DNA from: Bacilli bacterium
Lineage (GTDB): Bacteria; Bacillota_I; Bacilli_A; RF39; UBA660
NCBI GenBank assembly: GCA_028708945.1
Contig: JAQVXV010000007.1
Coordinates: 19,544-83,543 of the forward strand
DNA length: 64,000 nucleotides
Reading direction: 5' to 3'
Every line of letters begins with the position of its first letter. Positions within the stretch are counted from its first letter, which is position 1. Of this stretch, positions 8,514 through 17,149 are shown piece after piece. The position numbers were made by a program, and so were the translations under genes. Under the pieces are notes generated by a model. It worked only from the letters and a program-made list of their open reading frames with translations. It was not told the origin of the DNA and did no database searches.

Positions 8514-9695
8514 ATGTATGATGTAATTGTTATTGGTGCTGGACCTGCTGGAGTAATGGCTAGTATCAAGGCGGGTAGTCGCAATAAAAAAGTTTTATTG
8601 ATAGAAAAAAACGAAAAAATACTTAAAAAATTAGAACTAACTGGTGGTGGAAGATGTAATTTAACTAATTTTAAACCACTAAAAGTATTTATTGAACAAT
8701 TACCAGTCAATAGCAAAAATTTATATAGTACCCTAACTTCTTTTGGGCCAAAAGAAATAATGGATTATTTTAATAAATTAGGAGTTAAACTTAAGATTGA
8801 AAACGAAGATAGAGTATTTCCTGTTAGTAATAGTTCTTTTTCAATAATTGAAGCTTTAATAAGTGAACTAAAAAAATATAAAGTTGAATTAAAATTAAAT
8901 GAAAATGTAAAAGATTTAGTATTAGATGAGAAAATAAAGATAGTTAAAACAAATCAAGATATATATAAAACAAAAAACATTATTATAGCGACAGGAGGAT
9001 TTAGTTATCCTCAAACTGGTTCTAATGGTGATGGATATCGTTTAGCAAAAAAAATAAAACAAGATGTAACTGATGTATATCCAGCAGAAACTTTTTTAAT
9101 AACAAAACAAAACCATAATTTAAATGGTATTACAATTGAAGATGTAGATATTTATTTAGATAAAGAGAAAGTGTCTGGGTCACTATTATTTACTCATACT
9201 GGTTTAAGTGGACCTGCAATTTTTAAAATAAGTGAAAAAGTTTATAAAAAATTAAAAGAAGAAGTTGTAATCATTAATGTTGATTTTAAACCCAAAATAA
9301 ATATTGAAAAATTGCTTGATGATTTAAATAATTATGATTCCAAAAAAGAAGTATTAACATTTATAAAATCACTATTACCAAAACGATTAGCATATTATTT
9401 AATCAGTGATTTTAATAAAGTGAAGATAGGTCAATTATCAAAACAACAAAAACAAAAAATTGTTTTTAAAATTAAAAAATACCCATTAGAAATTATAAAA
9501 ACTGGTTCTTTAGAACAAAGTTTAATAACTGGTGGTGGAGTCGATATGAAAAAAATTAACTCTAAAACAATGGAATCGATTCAAAATAAAGGTGTTTATT
9601 TTATTGGTGAAGTGCTAGATATTCATGGTCATACAGGCGGCTATAATATTACTTTAGCCCTATCTACTGGATATACTGCTGGTAATTCAATATAA
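8514..9695 (+). CDS. NAD(P)/FAD-dependent oxidoreductase, HI0933/BaiN-like
   Basis: A 393-residue flavoprotein. The N-terminal Rossmann motif VIVIGAGPAGVMAS binds FAD, followed by LIEKNEKILKKLELTGGGRCNLTN, the hallmark of the HI0933-like family. Further family motifs are IIATGGFSYPQTGSNGDGYRLA, LLFTHTGLSGPAIF, TGGGVDMKKIN and the C-terminal FAD contact GEVLDIHGHTGGYNITLALSTGY. The length fits the family (about 400). Biological substrate is unknown for most members; BaiN acts in bile-acid dehydroxylation, but similarity does not justify that role here. GGTGG lies before the ATG. Confidence 0.9.
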   Translation: MYDVIVIGAGPAGVMASIKAGSRNKKVLLIEKNEKILKKLELTGGGRCNLTNFKPLKVFIEQLPVNSKNLYSTLTSFGPKEIMDYFNKLGVKLKIENEDRVFPVSNSSFSIIEALISELKKYKVELKLNENVKDLVLDEKIKIVKTNQDIYKTKNIIIATGGFSYPQTGSNGDGYRLAKKIKQDVTDVYPAETFLITKQNHNLNGITIEDVDIYLDKEKVSGSLLFTHTGLSGPAIFKISEKVYKKLKEEVVIINVDFKPKINIEKLLDDLNNYDSKKEVLTFIKSLLPKRLAYYLISDFNKVKIGQLSKQQKQKIVFKIKKYPLEIIKTGSLEQSLITGGGVDMKKINSKTMESIQNKGVYFIGEVLDIHGHTGGYNITLALSTGYTAGNSI

Positions 9696-9716
9696 AAGAA
9701 AAAAATAAAAAATTTA

Positions 9717-9725
9717 TGATATTAT
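9717..9725 (+). promoter_or_regulatory. Possible extended -10 promoter
   Basis: TGATATTAT, overlapping a further TATAAT at 9725-9730, lies just upstream of the small membrane-protein gene. Either -10 could be used. Confidence 0.45.
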
Positions 9726-9743
9726 ATAATTAGGAGGTATATT

Positions 9744-9977
9744 ATGAATAACAATAATATGGATGATACTCAAATAATTGAAGTTGATGAAAAATTAAAA
9801 GAAATCCAAATAACTGATAAAGAAAAGAAAGAATCTGAGGTTCTCTCTGTTGAACAAATAGAAAAAGAAATAAGAAAGGCTAAGAAAAGTGAAAAGAACA
9901 ATTTCGTATTTATTTTATTGTTTTTAATCCTTTTAGCGCTTTTTATCTATTTTTTACCACAAATTATTAGTTTGTAA
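9744..9977 (+). CDS. Small C-terminally anchored membrane protein
   Basis: Encodes 77 residues and is not recognised. A hydrophilic, acidic N-terminus (about 1-53) is followed by one hydrophobic segment FVFILLFLILLALFIYFLP near the C-terminus, so a tail-anchored single-pass protein is predicted with its bulk in the cytoplasm. It has a strong Shine-Dalgarno (TAGGAGG), its own promoter upstream and a terminator overlapping its stop, so it is probably a one-gene unit. No function can be assigned. Confidence 0.65.
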   Translation: MNNNNMDDTQIIEVDEKLKEIQITDKEKKESEVLSVEQIEKEIRKAKKSEKNNFVFILLFLILLALFIYFLPQIISL

Positions 9978-9999
9978 GGGTATTTACTCTTACTTTTTT
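9974..9999 (+). terminator. Intrinsic terminator
   Basis: GTAAGGGT pairs with ACTCTTAC (one G-U pair), followed by a T run. The stem includes the stop codon of the preceding gene. Confidence 0.75.
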
Positions 10000-10000
10000 A

Positions 10001-10009
10001 TGGTATAAT
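10001..10009 (+). promoter_or_regulatory. Extended -10 promoter for scpAB
   Basis: TGGTATAAT (TATAAT 10004-10009) follows the terminator directly and precedes the scpA start by 16 bases. With such a short leader, the GTG at 10017 would lie almost at the transcript's 5' end. Confidence 0.65.
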
Positions 10010-10025
10010 GAAATAGGTGTTATTT

Positions 10026-10727
10026 ATGAACTATGAAGTTAAAATAGATGAATTCGAAGGACCTTTAGATCTATTATTGTATCTTATTAAACAGGCTAAT
10101 ATCAACATTTGGGATATTAAGATAGAAGTTATAGCTAGACAATATTTAGACTATATAAACAGTATGGAACAATTAAATTTAAATATAGCCAGCGAATATT
10201 TAGTAATGGCTGCTGAATTAATTGAAATGAAATCTGCTACTTTATTACCAAAAAAAGAAGTAGAAGAAGAAATTGAAGAAGATCCTCGTGAACAATTAAT
10301 AAATAGGTTACTAGAGTATGAAAGTTATAAACAAATGACTTCCGTTTTCAAAGATTTTGAAAGTGAAAGAAAATTGATACATACTAAAGAACCGAGTTAT
10401 TTAGATGAATTTAAAAACGAAGAAATTACAGCTAAGGTAGATGTTGAAGATTTATTAAATGCATTTTCTTTATTTTTGCAAAAGAAAGAATTTGATAAAC
10501 CATTAAATACTAAAATAACAACAATCGAATATTCTATCGAAGAAAGAAAAATAGAAATAAAACATATAATAAAAACTAAAAAAAGAGTAGAATTTGAAGA
10601 ATTATTTGAAATATATAATAAAGATTATATTATTGTTACTTTTTTATCAATATTAGATTTAGCAAAAAAACAGGAATTGAAAATCGAACAAGAAAAAAAT
10701 TTTGACAAGATATATTTAGTAGGGTGA
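10026..10727 (+). CDS. scpA: Segregation and condensation protein A (kleisin)
   Basis: Kleisin subunit that bridges SMC heads in the bacterial condensin. The 233-residue protein starts with the diagnostic EVKIDEFEGPLDLLLYLI, followed by IWDIKIEVIARQYLDYI and YLVMAAELIEMKSATLLP, and ends in a C-terminal winged helix (VEFEELF...TFLSILDLAKKQE). I chose ATG 10026 because AGGTG lies at a proper distance; an in-frame GTG at 10017 would overlap that Shine-Dalgarno and lies very close to the predicted transcription start. scpB follows after 4 bases, as in Bacillus. Confidence 0.95.
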   Translation: MNYEVKIDEFEGPLDLLLYLIKQANINIWDIKIEVIARQYLDYINSMEQLNLNIASEYLVMAAELIEMKSATLLPKKEVEEEIEEDPREQLINRLLEYESYKQMTSVFKDFESERKLIHTKEPSYLDEFKNEEITAKVDVEDLLNAFSLFLQKKEFDKPLNTKITTIEYSIEERKIEIKHIIKTKKRVEFEELFEIYNKDYIIVTFLSILDLAKKQELKIEQEKNFDKIYLVG

Positions 10728-10731
10728 TGAC

Positions 10732-11295
10732 ATGTTGGGAGTATTGGAAGGTATTTTATTTGTCGTTGGAGATGAAGGAATAAGTAAAGAACGTTTAATA
10801 GAAGTTTTAGAACAAAATGAAAATGAAATTGACCTGTTATTGGAACAGTTAAAAACAAGATATAACAATGATGATTTTGGAATTAACATTGAGTTTTTTG
10901 GCGGTAAAATTAAGTTAGTAACCAAAAAAGAACATAGTCAATATTATGAAAAATTAATGTCAGTTTCTAAAAATGATAATTTAAGTCAACCGGCATTAGA
11001 AACTTTAGCAATAATTGCTTATAATTCACCTGTAACAAGAAGTAATATAGAGGAAATTAGAGGAGTAGATTGTACTTATATAATAAGAAAATTAGTCTTC
11101 CAAAATCTAATTAAAGAAGTTGGAAGATCTGAATTACCGGGAAGACCAATTCTATATGGAATAACTGATGAATTTTTAGATTATTTAGGATTAAAGTCTT
11201 TAGATGACTTGCCTAAACCAACTCCAATTGAAGTAGATCATCATGAAGTTGATTTATATGAAACAAATTATAAAGATGAACAAATAAATATATAA
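10732..11295 (+). CDS. scpB: Segregation and condensation protein B
   Basis: Kite-family winged-helix partner of ScpA in the Smc-ScpAB condensin. The 187-residue protein has the expected N-terminal LEGILFVVGDEGISKERL, the central QPALETLAIIAYNSPVTRSNIEEIRGVDCTYIIRKL split over two winged helices, and the LPGRPILYGITDEFLDYLGL signature. Its length is normal. It lies immediately behind scpA and is followed by tRNA-Leu, which has its own promoter. Confidence 0.95.
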   Translation: MLGVLEGILFVVGDEGISKERLIEVLEQNENEIDLLLEQLKTRYNNDDFGINIEFFGGKIKLVTKKEHSQYYEKLMSVSKNDNLSQPALETLAIIAYNSPVTRSNIEEIRGVDCTYIIRKLVFQNLIKEVGRSELPGRPILYGITDEFLDYLGLKSLDDLPKPTPIEVDHHEVDLYETNYKDEQINI

Positions 11296-11310
11296 AAAAA
11301 TAAAAAAATA

Positions 11311-11319
11311 TGATATAAT
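11311..11319 (+). promoter_or_regulatory. Extended -10 promoter for tRNA-Leu
   Basis: TGATATAAT (TATAAT 11314-11319) lies 12 bases before the first base of the tRNA. Confidence 0.65.
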
Positions 11320-11331
11320 TTATTTATCTTT

Positions 11332-11418
11332 GCTCGTGTGATGGAATTGGTAGACGTGATAGACTCAAAATCTATTGGCCTTAAAGCTGTGTCGGTTCGA
11401 GTCCGACCACGAGCACCA
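11332..11418 (+). tRNA. tRNA-Leu(CAA), with encoded CCA
   Basis: 87-nt class II tRNA. Acceptor stem GCTCGTG pairs with CACGAGC, followed by an encoded ACCA end. The anticodon arm is ATAGA-CTCAAAA-TCTAT, which puts CAA at positions 34-36 and so reads UUG leucine codons. The long variable arm TTGGCCTTAAAGCTGTG and T-arm GTCGG-TTCGAGT-CCGAC are intact. It is a single tRNA with its own promoter and terminator. Confidence 0.96.
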
Positions 11419-11430
11419 TAAAGGAAACAA

Positions 11431-11451
11431 AGAAGTAATTTACTTCTTTTT
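11431..11451 (+). terminator. Terminator after tRNA-Leu
   Basis: AGAAGTA/TACTTCT seven-base stem with an ATT loop and a T run. Confidence 0.7.
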
Positions 11452-11538
11452 ATTTTTAATTAAGTTGTAAATAAAAAGTTTTGCCTTTTTTTTTTGCGTG
11501 TTTTGTTGTATACTAAATATATAAGGTAGGTGAAAAAA

Positions 11539-13131
11539 ATGATTTTAAAAAGACCCTATGCATTTTTAATAAAACATTTCCGCTTTTTACATTTCGTTTT
11601 AGCAACCTTAATGATTTATTTGGCATTTAGAACTAATATTATATTAAAGTTTTATAATGCTTATATAATGGACCAAAGTGATACTATAATCGATGCGGTA
11701 GGAACATATAATCAAGCAATGTTTATATTGCCTTTTGTGTTTTTAGCTTTTTTAATCATTGTTTTAGCGGTTTTACTTAGAAAACAAAAACCGGTTGTTT
11801 TTTATGTCGTAAACATTGTAATTGCATTAGCGTCATTAATTATTTATAACTTTTCTTATTCTAATATGCTTGAATTAGAAAAGCGTATTATGGAACTTCG
11901 TGAATTAAACTTTGTAAGAGATATAGTACAATTATTGTTTTATTTTCAAATTGGAAGTGCTTTAATATTTTTAGTTAGAGCGACTGGAATAGATGTTAAA
12001 AAATTTGGTTTTAGTGAAGAATTAAAATCTTTAGAAGTTGCTGAGTCTGATGCTGAAGAAGTAGAAGTTAGTTTTAGCGTTGATACAGAAGGTTTTAAAA
12101 GATTTTTTAGAAAAACTAAAAGATTTATAAAATATTATTATATTGAAAAAAAATTTAATTTTTTTGTTATTTTGTTTATTGTTGCAGGAATGTTTGGAAC
12201 AACCTTATTTTTAATGTTTAAAAATGATAATAGGTTATTTAATATGAATGAATTATTTTATACGGATAAATATTCAATAAATGTTGTGAATGCTTATATT
12301 TTACAAAATAATTATAAAGGTTTTCAAATGGTCGATGACAATTTTGTAGTTGTTGAAACAGAAATATCTAATTTAAGCAAGTCTGAAACTTTAATCACTA
12401 CAGAGTTTCAATTAGTTTATAAAGATAAAGTATATTACCATGAAAAAAATTTAACTGGCTCTCCTTTTTTAGATATTGGACAATCATATAAAAATGCTAA
12501 AATAGGAAAAGATAAAAAAAAGATTTTATTAGTGTATGAAGTTCCCAAAAATATTAATATAGGAGATTTATATTTTAGATATGTAAGAAATTATGATACT
12601 AAATGGGGGAAAATAGATCCTGTTTATGATCGAGTAAATTTAAACTATCAACATCTTGATAATGATTATAAAACAACGGATGTAAATTTAAAAGAAACAG
12701 TTATTATTGAAAATACTAATTTAAAAGATACTCAATTTACAATAAATGCTTTTGAAATAAAAGATAAATTTACTTTAAATTATAGATTTTGCCCTACTAC
12801 TTCTAATTGTTATCCTTCTTTAGAGTATGTAAAACCAAATTTAAATAAACGTTACGACAAGGTTTTATTAAGTATAAATGGGGTAGTAGAAAACGCAGAA
12901 AATAGTTTAAATAATTACAATCTATATACTTTTTTAGAAAAATTTGGTAAAATTATTTATAGTAAGGATGGTAAAACTATATATAGCAACATAAGTAGTT
13001 CGGTATCGCCTTCAAAAGTTAACGTTAAGGATAATTATTATATAGAAATTAAAAAAGATATAATGGAATCTGAATCGTTATCTTTACAAATACAAATAAG
13101 AAATAACATTTATAATTACCAACTAAAGTAA
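11539..13131 (+). CDS. Polytopic membrane protein with large extracytoplasmic domain, first gene of the Tad/T4SS block
   Basis: A protein of about 530 residues that I do not recognise. Five hydrophobic segments are visible: about residues 12-30, 57-80, 86-105, 130-150 and 200-222 (FNFFVILFIVAGMFGTTLFLMF). An acidic cytoplasmic loop lies between the fourth and fifth. The last 300 residues are hydrophilic, Asn/Tyr-rich and probably beta-rich, and are predicted to face outside. ATG 11539 is chosen because AGGTAGGTG sits upstream; an in-frame GTG at 11530 overlaps that Shine-Dalgarno. Position and orientation suggest an accessory component of the adjoining apparatus, but this is context only. Confidence 0.75.
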   Translation: MILKRPYAFLIKHFRFLHFVLATLMIYLAFRTNIILKFYNAYIMDQSDTIIDAVGTYNQAMFILPFVFLAFLIIVLAVLLRKQKPVVFYVVNIVIALASLIIYNFSYSNMLELEKRIMELRELNFVRDIVQLLFYFQIGSALIFLVRATGIDVKKFGFSEELKSLEVAESDAEEVEVSFSVDTEGFKRFFRKTKRFIKYYYIEKKFNFFVILFIVAGMFGTTLFLMFKNDNRLFNMNELFYTDKYSINVVNAYILQNNYKGFQMVDDNFVVVETEISNLSKSETLITTEFQLVYKDKVYYHEKNLTGSPFLDIGQSYKNAKIGKDKKKILLVYEVPKNINIGDLYFRYVRNYDTKWGKIDPVYDRVNLNYQHLDNDYKTTDVNLKETVIIENTNLKDTQFTINAFEIKDKFTLNYRFCPTTSNCYPSLEYVKPNLNKRYDKVLLSINGVVENAENSLNNYNLYTFLEKFGKIIYSKDGKTIYSNISSSVSPSKVNVKDNYYIEIKKDIMESESLSLQIQIRNNIYNYQLK

Positions 13132-13136
13132 TAATA

Positions 13137-13145
13137 TGATAAAAT
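13137..13145 (+). promoter_or_regulatory. Extended -10-like promoter
   Basis: TGATAAAAT lies 20 bases before the next start codon. It may serve as an internal promoter for the Tad-like genes. Confidence 0.45.
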
Positions 13146-13164
13146 AGTTAATGGAGGTTAGTAA

Positions 13165-13824
13165 ATGAAAAGCATAAGATATATAATATTTATTCTTATA
13201 GTATTAGCCCCATATAAAGTAAAAGCAGAATGTAGCTTTTCAGAACTTTCAGAATTACAGAAAATTGCATCAAATGTGAATTTTAGTTATGATTATTATT
13301 ATAAAGTAGAATCGGGAATAAATTCAGAAGTCAGATTTAAGTTAACGATTGCAAATTTAAATCCAAACATTTACATATATGATGTCGATAAGTTAGAAAA
13401 TTATCGATATACAGATAAAATTACAATTGAAAAAAATAATTATGTGCCAGGTGGTGCTTATCAATTTAGAATATATTCAAATAAGCCTGCATGTAAAGGG
13501 AGACTTATTTTAACAACATATGTTACATTTCCAAAATATAATAGATTTTCTGAAGATGACATTTGTAATGATATAGAAGATTATTACCTATGTAACAAAT
13601 GGCAACTTTTAAATATAAGTTACCAAGAATTTAAAAATAAAATCAAAGAGTATAAGAATGTTCCTGAAGTAGAAAAAGAAATAGTAGTTTTAGAAGAAGC
13701 TTGGTATGAAGTGATTTTAGAATATATATATGAATATTATTTATACGTATTGATCAGTATAATCGTAGTTTGTTCGACATTTATATTTTTATTAAGAAAA
13801 AATGAAAATAAAAAATACAAATAA
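13165..13824 (+). CDS. Secreted protein with C-terminal membrane anchor
   Basis: 219 residues, family not recognised. A cleavable-looking signal peptide (KSIRYIIFILIVLAPYKVKA, likely cleavage after about residue 21) is followed by an extracytoplasmic domain with several cysteines. A C-terminal membrane segment follows (about 193-212, LYVLISIIVVCSTFIFLL), then a short basic tail (RKNENKKYK). The topology is outside domain, single anchor, short cytoplasmic tail. It lies 15 bases before a pilin-like gene, in the same block as the Tad genes. It may be a surface or assembly component; the function is unknown. Confidence 0.7.
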   Translation: MKSIRYIIFILIVLAPYKVKAECSFSELSELQKIASNVNFSYDYYYKVESGINSEVRFKLTIANLNPNIYIYDVDKLENYRYTDKITIEKNNYVPGGAYQFRIYSNKPACKGRLILTTYVTFPKYNRFSEDDICNDIEDYYLCNKWQLLNISYQEFKNKIKEYKNVPEVEKEIVVLEEAWYEVILEYIYEYYLYVLISIIVVCSTFIFLLRKNENKKYK

Positions 13825-13839
13825 TGAAAGTGGTGTAAT

Positions 13840-14241
13840 ATGAAAGAGTCAATGTGGGGAATATTTATTGTTGGTGTTGGCGTATTGGGAATAGCTTTAG
13901 TGTTTTTGTTTCAATCGCTGACAAATACAGAGGAAAGTAATACTAATTTACTTAAAGAAGCAACAAGTGCAGCTATGTATGATTCGATTGATATAGCAGC
14001 ATATCGTACAAGTGGAATAATAAAAATCGACAGAGAAAAGTTTGCTGAAAATTTTTATAGACGCTTTGCTGAAAAAGCGGACTTATCTTACACATACAAA
14101 TTAGATATATATGATATCAATGAATATCCACCAAAAGTAAGCATTAAAATTTCAACAACAACAGCGAGTACAGTAAACAATGACATAATGGAATTTGAAT
14201 TATCGAGCAAGACAGATGCAATACTCGAATTGCCATATTAG
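13840..14241 (+). CDS. Short pilin-like protein with MKES N-terminus (DUF5411/TadE-like)
   Basis: 133 residues. Almost no leader precedes the hydrophobic helix (MKESMWGIFIVGVGVLGIALVF). An extracytoplasmic domain of about 100 residues follows, ending in short strand-forming segments. The M-K-E-S start directly before a hydrophobic segment recurs in three other small proteins of this block (18010, 18288, 18721). The layout resembles minor pilins of Tad systems (TadE/TadF) and, from memory, DUF5411 proteins of Bacillota. A role as minor pilin or pseudopilin is inferred from topology and neighbours. No prepilin peptidase is in the window. Confidence 0.6.
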   Translation: MKESMWGIFIVGVGVLGIALVFLFQSLTNTEESNTNLLKEATSAAMYDSIDIAAYRTSGIIKIDREKFAENFYRRFAEKADLSYTYKLDIYDINEYPPKVSIKISTTTASTVNNDIMEFELSSKTDAILELPY

Positions 14242-14255
14242 GGTAGAAAGGGAAG

Positions 14256-15068
14256 ATGAAAATGAATAGCGGATTAGGATTTAAATTAAAAAAGTTTTTC
14301 ACAAATAAAAATACAATTACCATAGTAGGAGTAGTAGTTATAATTTCTTTATTATATTTTGGATATAATAAACAAGTTCAAACTGCGGTTGAACCAATTG
14401 AAATTCCAATTGCGTCTATGACTATTCAACCAAAAACAGAAATCACCAATCAAATGATTTCTTATATCAGTGTGCCATCTATTTCTATAAGTTCTAATGT
14501 TTTATTATCAAGTAGAGAAATAATTGGTAAATACACAAGTGTAAACGCTGTTATACCACAAGGAAGTATGTTTTTTAAAGATGTTATAGTTTCAAAAGAG
14601 AATTTACCGGATTTTGCATTCTCTGAATTAGAGGAAGGACAAGTTCCTGTTTTTATGGAAGTTGACATTGAACAAACATATGGAAACTCTATATATCCTG
14701 GTAATAAAATTGATATTTATATGAAGGGTGAAGAAAACGGAAAAGTTTTTGTAGGAAAATTAGTTGAAAACGTTAAAGTATTAACTGTAAAAGATAGTAG
14801 TGGTCAATCAGTATTTGAAAATCTTGATGAAAATCGTGTGCCTTCTAGTATCACTTATGGTTTGCCAAAAGAGATATTTATGCTAATTTTAAAAGCATCG
14901 TATATCAATAATGTAGAATTAAAAATTATACCAAAAGGTGGTACGATTGCTGGTGAAGGTGTTCAAAAAGGATTAGAATATTTAGAACAATATATAACAA
15001 GTCAAACAGTAAATATTGAACCTGAAACAAATGATAATGGTGAATTAATAATACCAAACAACGATTAA
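14256..15068 (+). CDS. cpaB: CpaB/RcpC-like Flp pilus assembly protein (SAF domain)
   Basis: 270 residues. An N-terminal membrane anchor (about 20-37, TITIVGVVVIISLLYFGY) is followed by a SAF-type beta-clip domain. The diagnostic CpaB/RcpC pattern is seen: IPIASMTIQPKTEITNQMISYISVP, then REIIGKYTSVNAVIPQGSMFFKDVIV (a split VxA...I..G..I...M and G..a...I..G). A C-terminal RcpC-like region (about 130-235: NKIDIYM, VKVLTV) follows. In Tad systems CpaB is an inner assembly protein. It directly precedes CpaF, as expected. An alternative in-frame start at 14262 (MNSGLG) has slightly better spacing from AAGGGA. Confidence 0.82.
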   Translation: MKMNSGLGFKLKKFFTNKNTITIVGVVVIISLLYFGYNKQVQTAVEPIEIPIASMTIQPKTEITNQMISYISVPSISISSNVLLSSREIIGKYTSVNAVIPQGSMFFKDVIVSKENLPDFAFSELEEGQVPVFMEVDIEQTYGNSIYPGNKIDIYMKGEENGKVFVGKLVENVKVLTVKDSSGQSVFENLDENRVPSSITYGLPKEIFMLILKASYINNVELKIIPKGGTIAGEGVQKGLEYLEQYITSQTVNIEPETNDNGELIIPNND

Positions 15069-15079
15069 GGAGGAGTAAA

Positions 15080-16228
15080 ATGACAGGAAATATGTTTTCC
15101 CAAATTGATTTTGGTCCATTAAAAGAATATATGGAAAATGACGATATAACTGATATTTCTTATAGTAACAATGGACAAATATGGTTAAAAACATTATCTA
15201 AAGGTGTTTATAGAACAGAAAACCCCAAGATTAACAATATATTTATTGAAAAATTAGCGTTTCAATGTTCTAACGTAATGGGAAAAACATTTAATATGGC
15301 TCATCCCTTTCTGGATGCTGAAAGTGCTGAATTGCGCCTTAATTTCGTTCATGATTCTGTTGCTCAAAATGGAATCGCGGTTGTTATCCGTAAGACACCA
15401 GCAAAAATAAGACTTCAAAAAGAAAAAATTATTGAAGAAAATTATATTACTCTAGATGTTCATGATTTTTTAGTACAGTGCGTTAAAGGACATTGTAATA
15501 TTATAGTTTGTGGCGAAACCGGTTCTGGTAAAACAGAATTTGTTAAATATTTAGCGTCAAAAATCAAAGAAAATGAAAAAATTATAACTATTGAAGATAC
15601 TCTAGAACTTCACTTGGATAAAATATATCCAACTAGAGATATTGTCACAATGAAGACAAATAATATTGCCTCGTATAGTGATGTATTAGTAACATGTATG
15701 AGACAGAATCCTAAATGGATATTATTATCCGAAGTTCGTAGTGCTGAAGCAGTAATGGCTGTTCGTAACTCTATTTCATCAGGACACTACATATTATCGA
15801 CAATCCATGCTGACAAAGCTTCTTCGATACCTAATCGTATGTATAGTTTGTTAGAAACAAATCAAGAAATTGATCAATTCTTAAAATCAATTTATCGATA
15901 TGTTCAATTAGGAGTATATGTAAGAGGATATCAAGATAAAAATACAGGTAGATTTCATCGTGAAATTGCTGAAGTAACGGAGTTTTATGTTACTGAAGAA
16001 AATGAAGCAGTATATAATACTATTTATAAAAAGACAAGTACAGGTAACGTGGTAAGAAAAGAACCTAGTCGATATTTATTAGAATATTTAGAAGGACAAG
16101 GTGTAATTTTATCTAAGGATGCAATAGATTTATCACAAAACAAGTCTGAAAATAGTGAAATATTAAAAGAGTTTAATAACTCACAAGTACCAGTTGAAGA
16201 TGAGAAGATTGAGACATTAGAAATATAG
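15080..16228 (+). CDS. cpaF: CpaF/TadA-type secretion ATPase (VirB11 superfamily)
   Basis: Hexameric motor ATPase of Tad pili, in the same superfamily as VirB11. The 382-residue protein has Walker A GETGSGKT at residues 145-152, the Asp box IITIEDTLELHL, Walker B WILLSEVRSAEAV (E in place of the usual hydrophobic-D-E arrangement, typical of the family) and the His box STIHADKASS. The N-terminal domain is shorter than in Caulobacter CpaF. The C-terminal 60 residues are acidic and probably disordered. Since no separate VirB11 is present, this ATPase could in principle power both the Tad-like and the T4SS-like half; that is inference. Confidence 0.93.
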   Translation: MTGNMFSQIDFGPLKEYMENDDITDISYSNNGQIWLKTLSKGVYRTENPKINNIFIEKLAFQCSNVMGKTFNMAHPFLDAESAELRLNFVHDSVAQNGIAVVIRKTPAKIRLQKEKIIEENYITLDVHDFLVQCVKGHCNIIVCGETGSGKTEFVKYLASKIKENEKIITIEDTLELHLDKIYPTRDIVTMKTNNIASYSDVLVTCMRQNPKWILLSEVRSAEAVMAVRNSISSGHYILSTIHADKASSIPNRMYSLLETNQEIDQFLKSIYRYVQLGVYVRGYQDKNTGRFHREIAEVTEFYVTEENEAVYNTIYKKTSTGNVVRKEPSRYLLEYLEGQGVILSKDAIDLSQNKSENSEILKEFNNSQVPVEDEKIETLEI

Positions 16229-16243
16229 TAAGGAGGATGAAAA

Positions 16244-17149
16244 ATGCCTACAGGAATAATTTTTGCAATAATTGCTGGAATACTTTTATTTGTTGTTTTT
16301 TATCGTAACGTATCAACTGAAAACACATACAAATTTATAATAAATCAGGTTGGTGGTTTTTATGATAGATATGCTTCTTATTCATTTAAAATGATAAGAC
16401 AAAAAGTAAAAGATTTAGGCCAAGAATATACACCAAGACAATATGTTATACAAGTTGTTTTATTTGCAGGAGTTGCAGGTGTAATATCATATTTTTATTT
16501 TTATAATTTGATTATTTCAATAATATATGCTTTTTTAGCAGTAGCAACTATTCCTTATCTTACTTATTTAAGATGTAAAAGATTATATAGTGAATATATA
16601 TTTGAACAAATTCAAGTATATACAACAAATACAATAATGGAATTTGCAACGACACAATCGTTTGTAAAAGCTCTAGAAGGTGTTTATGAGTCAGGAGTTT
16701 TAGAAGATCCTGTTAAACAAGATGTTCAAGTAATGATCGATATGGCTTATGAAAACGGGACAATTACTCAATCGTTAGACTATATGAATGCAAAATATGA
16801 TTATTATATTGTTAAAAACATGCATCAATTATTTTTGCAAATTACTAATGAAGGTTCTAAAGATTCAAGTGATGCATTAGAAAATATGTCGTTAGACATC
16901 GATATGTTGGTTGAAAGTGTTTATAGAGACAGAATGGATCGTGCCACTTTTCATAAGAAATTCGTACAATTCGGATTCATTTTATATTTAATGGTATTTG
17001 GAATCCAAATATTAGTTGGAGTAGAAAAATACATTGAAATGTTAACAGATTGGAAAATTCAAGTCTTCTTGCATTTTATCATAGCAGTTAACACATATTT
17101 CTTGTTAAATGGCGAAAAATATTATAATGAAGATGTGGGGGCTGAATAA
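16244..17149 (+). CDS. tadB: TadB-like pilus assembly membrane protein
   Basis: 301 residues of the GspF/TadB class. Hydrophobic segments are at about residues 2-20, 67-85 (VIQVVLFAGVAGVISYFYFY), 88-105, 240-262 and 268-290. A large cytoplasmic helical region (about 115-235) corresponds to the T2SSF domain. The order cpaF-tadB-tadC is conserved in Tad systems, which supports the assignment more than motif identity does. The stop overlaps the tadC start by one base (TAATG), so translation is coupled. Confidence 0.8.
   Translation: MPTGIIFAIIAGILLFVVFYRNVSTENTYKFIINQVGGFYDRYASYSFKMIRQKVKDLGQEYTPRQYVIQVVLFAGVAGVISYFYFYNLIISIIYAFLAVATIPYLTYLRCKRLYSEYIFEQIQVYTTNTIMEFATTQSFVKALEGVYESGVLEDPVKQDVQVMIDMAYENGTITQSLDYMNAKYDYYIVKNMHQLFLQITNEGSKDSSDALENMSLDIDMLVESVYRDRMDRATFHKKFVQFGFILYLMVFGIQILVGVEKYIEMLTDWKIQVFLHFIIAVNTYFLLNGEKYYNEDVGAE

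Noticed and set aside
10017..10025. GTG start for scpA
   Set aside because: It overlaps the Shine-Dalgarno AGGTG and lies almost at the predicted transcription start; ATG 10026 gives the family-typical N-terminus.
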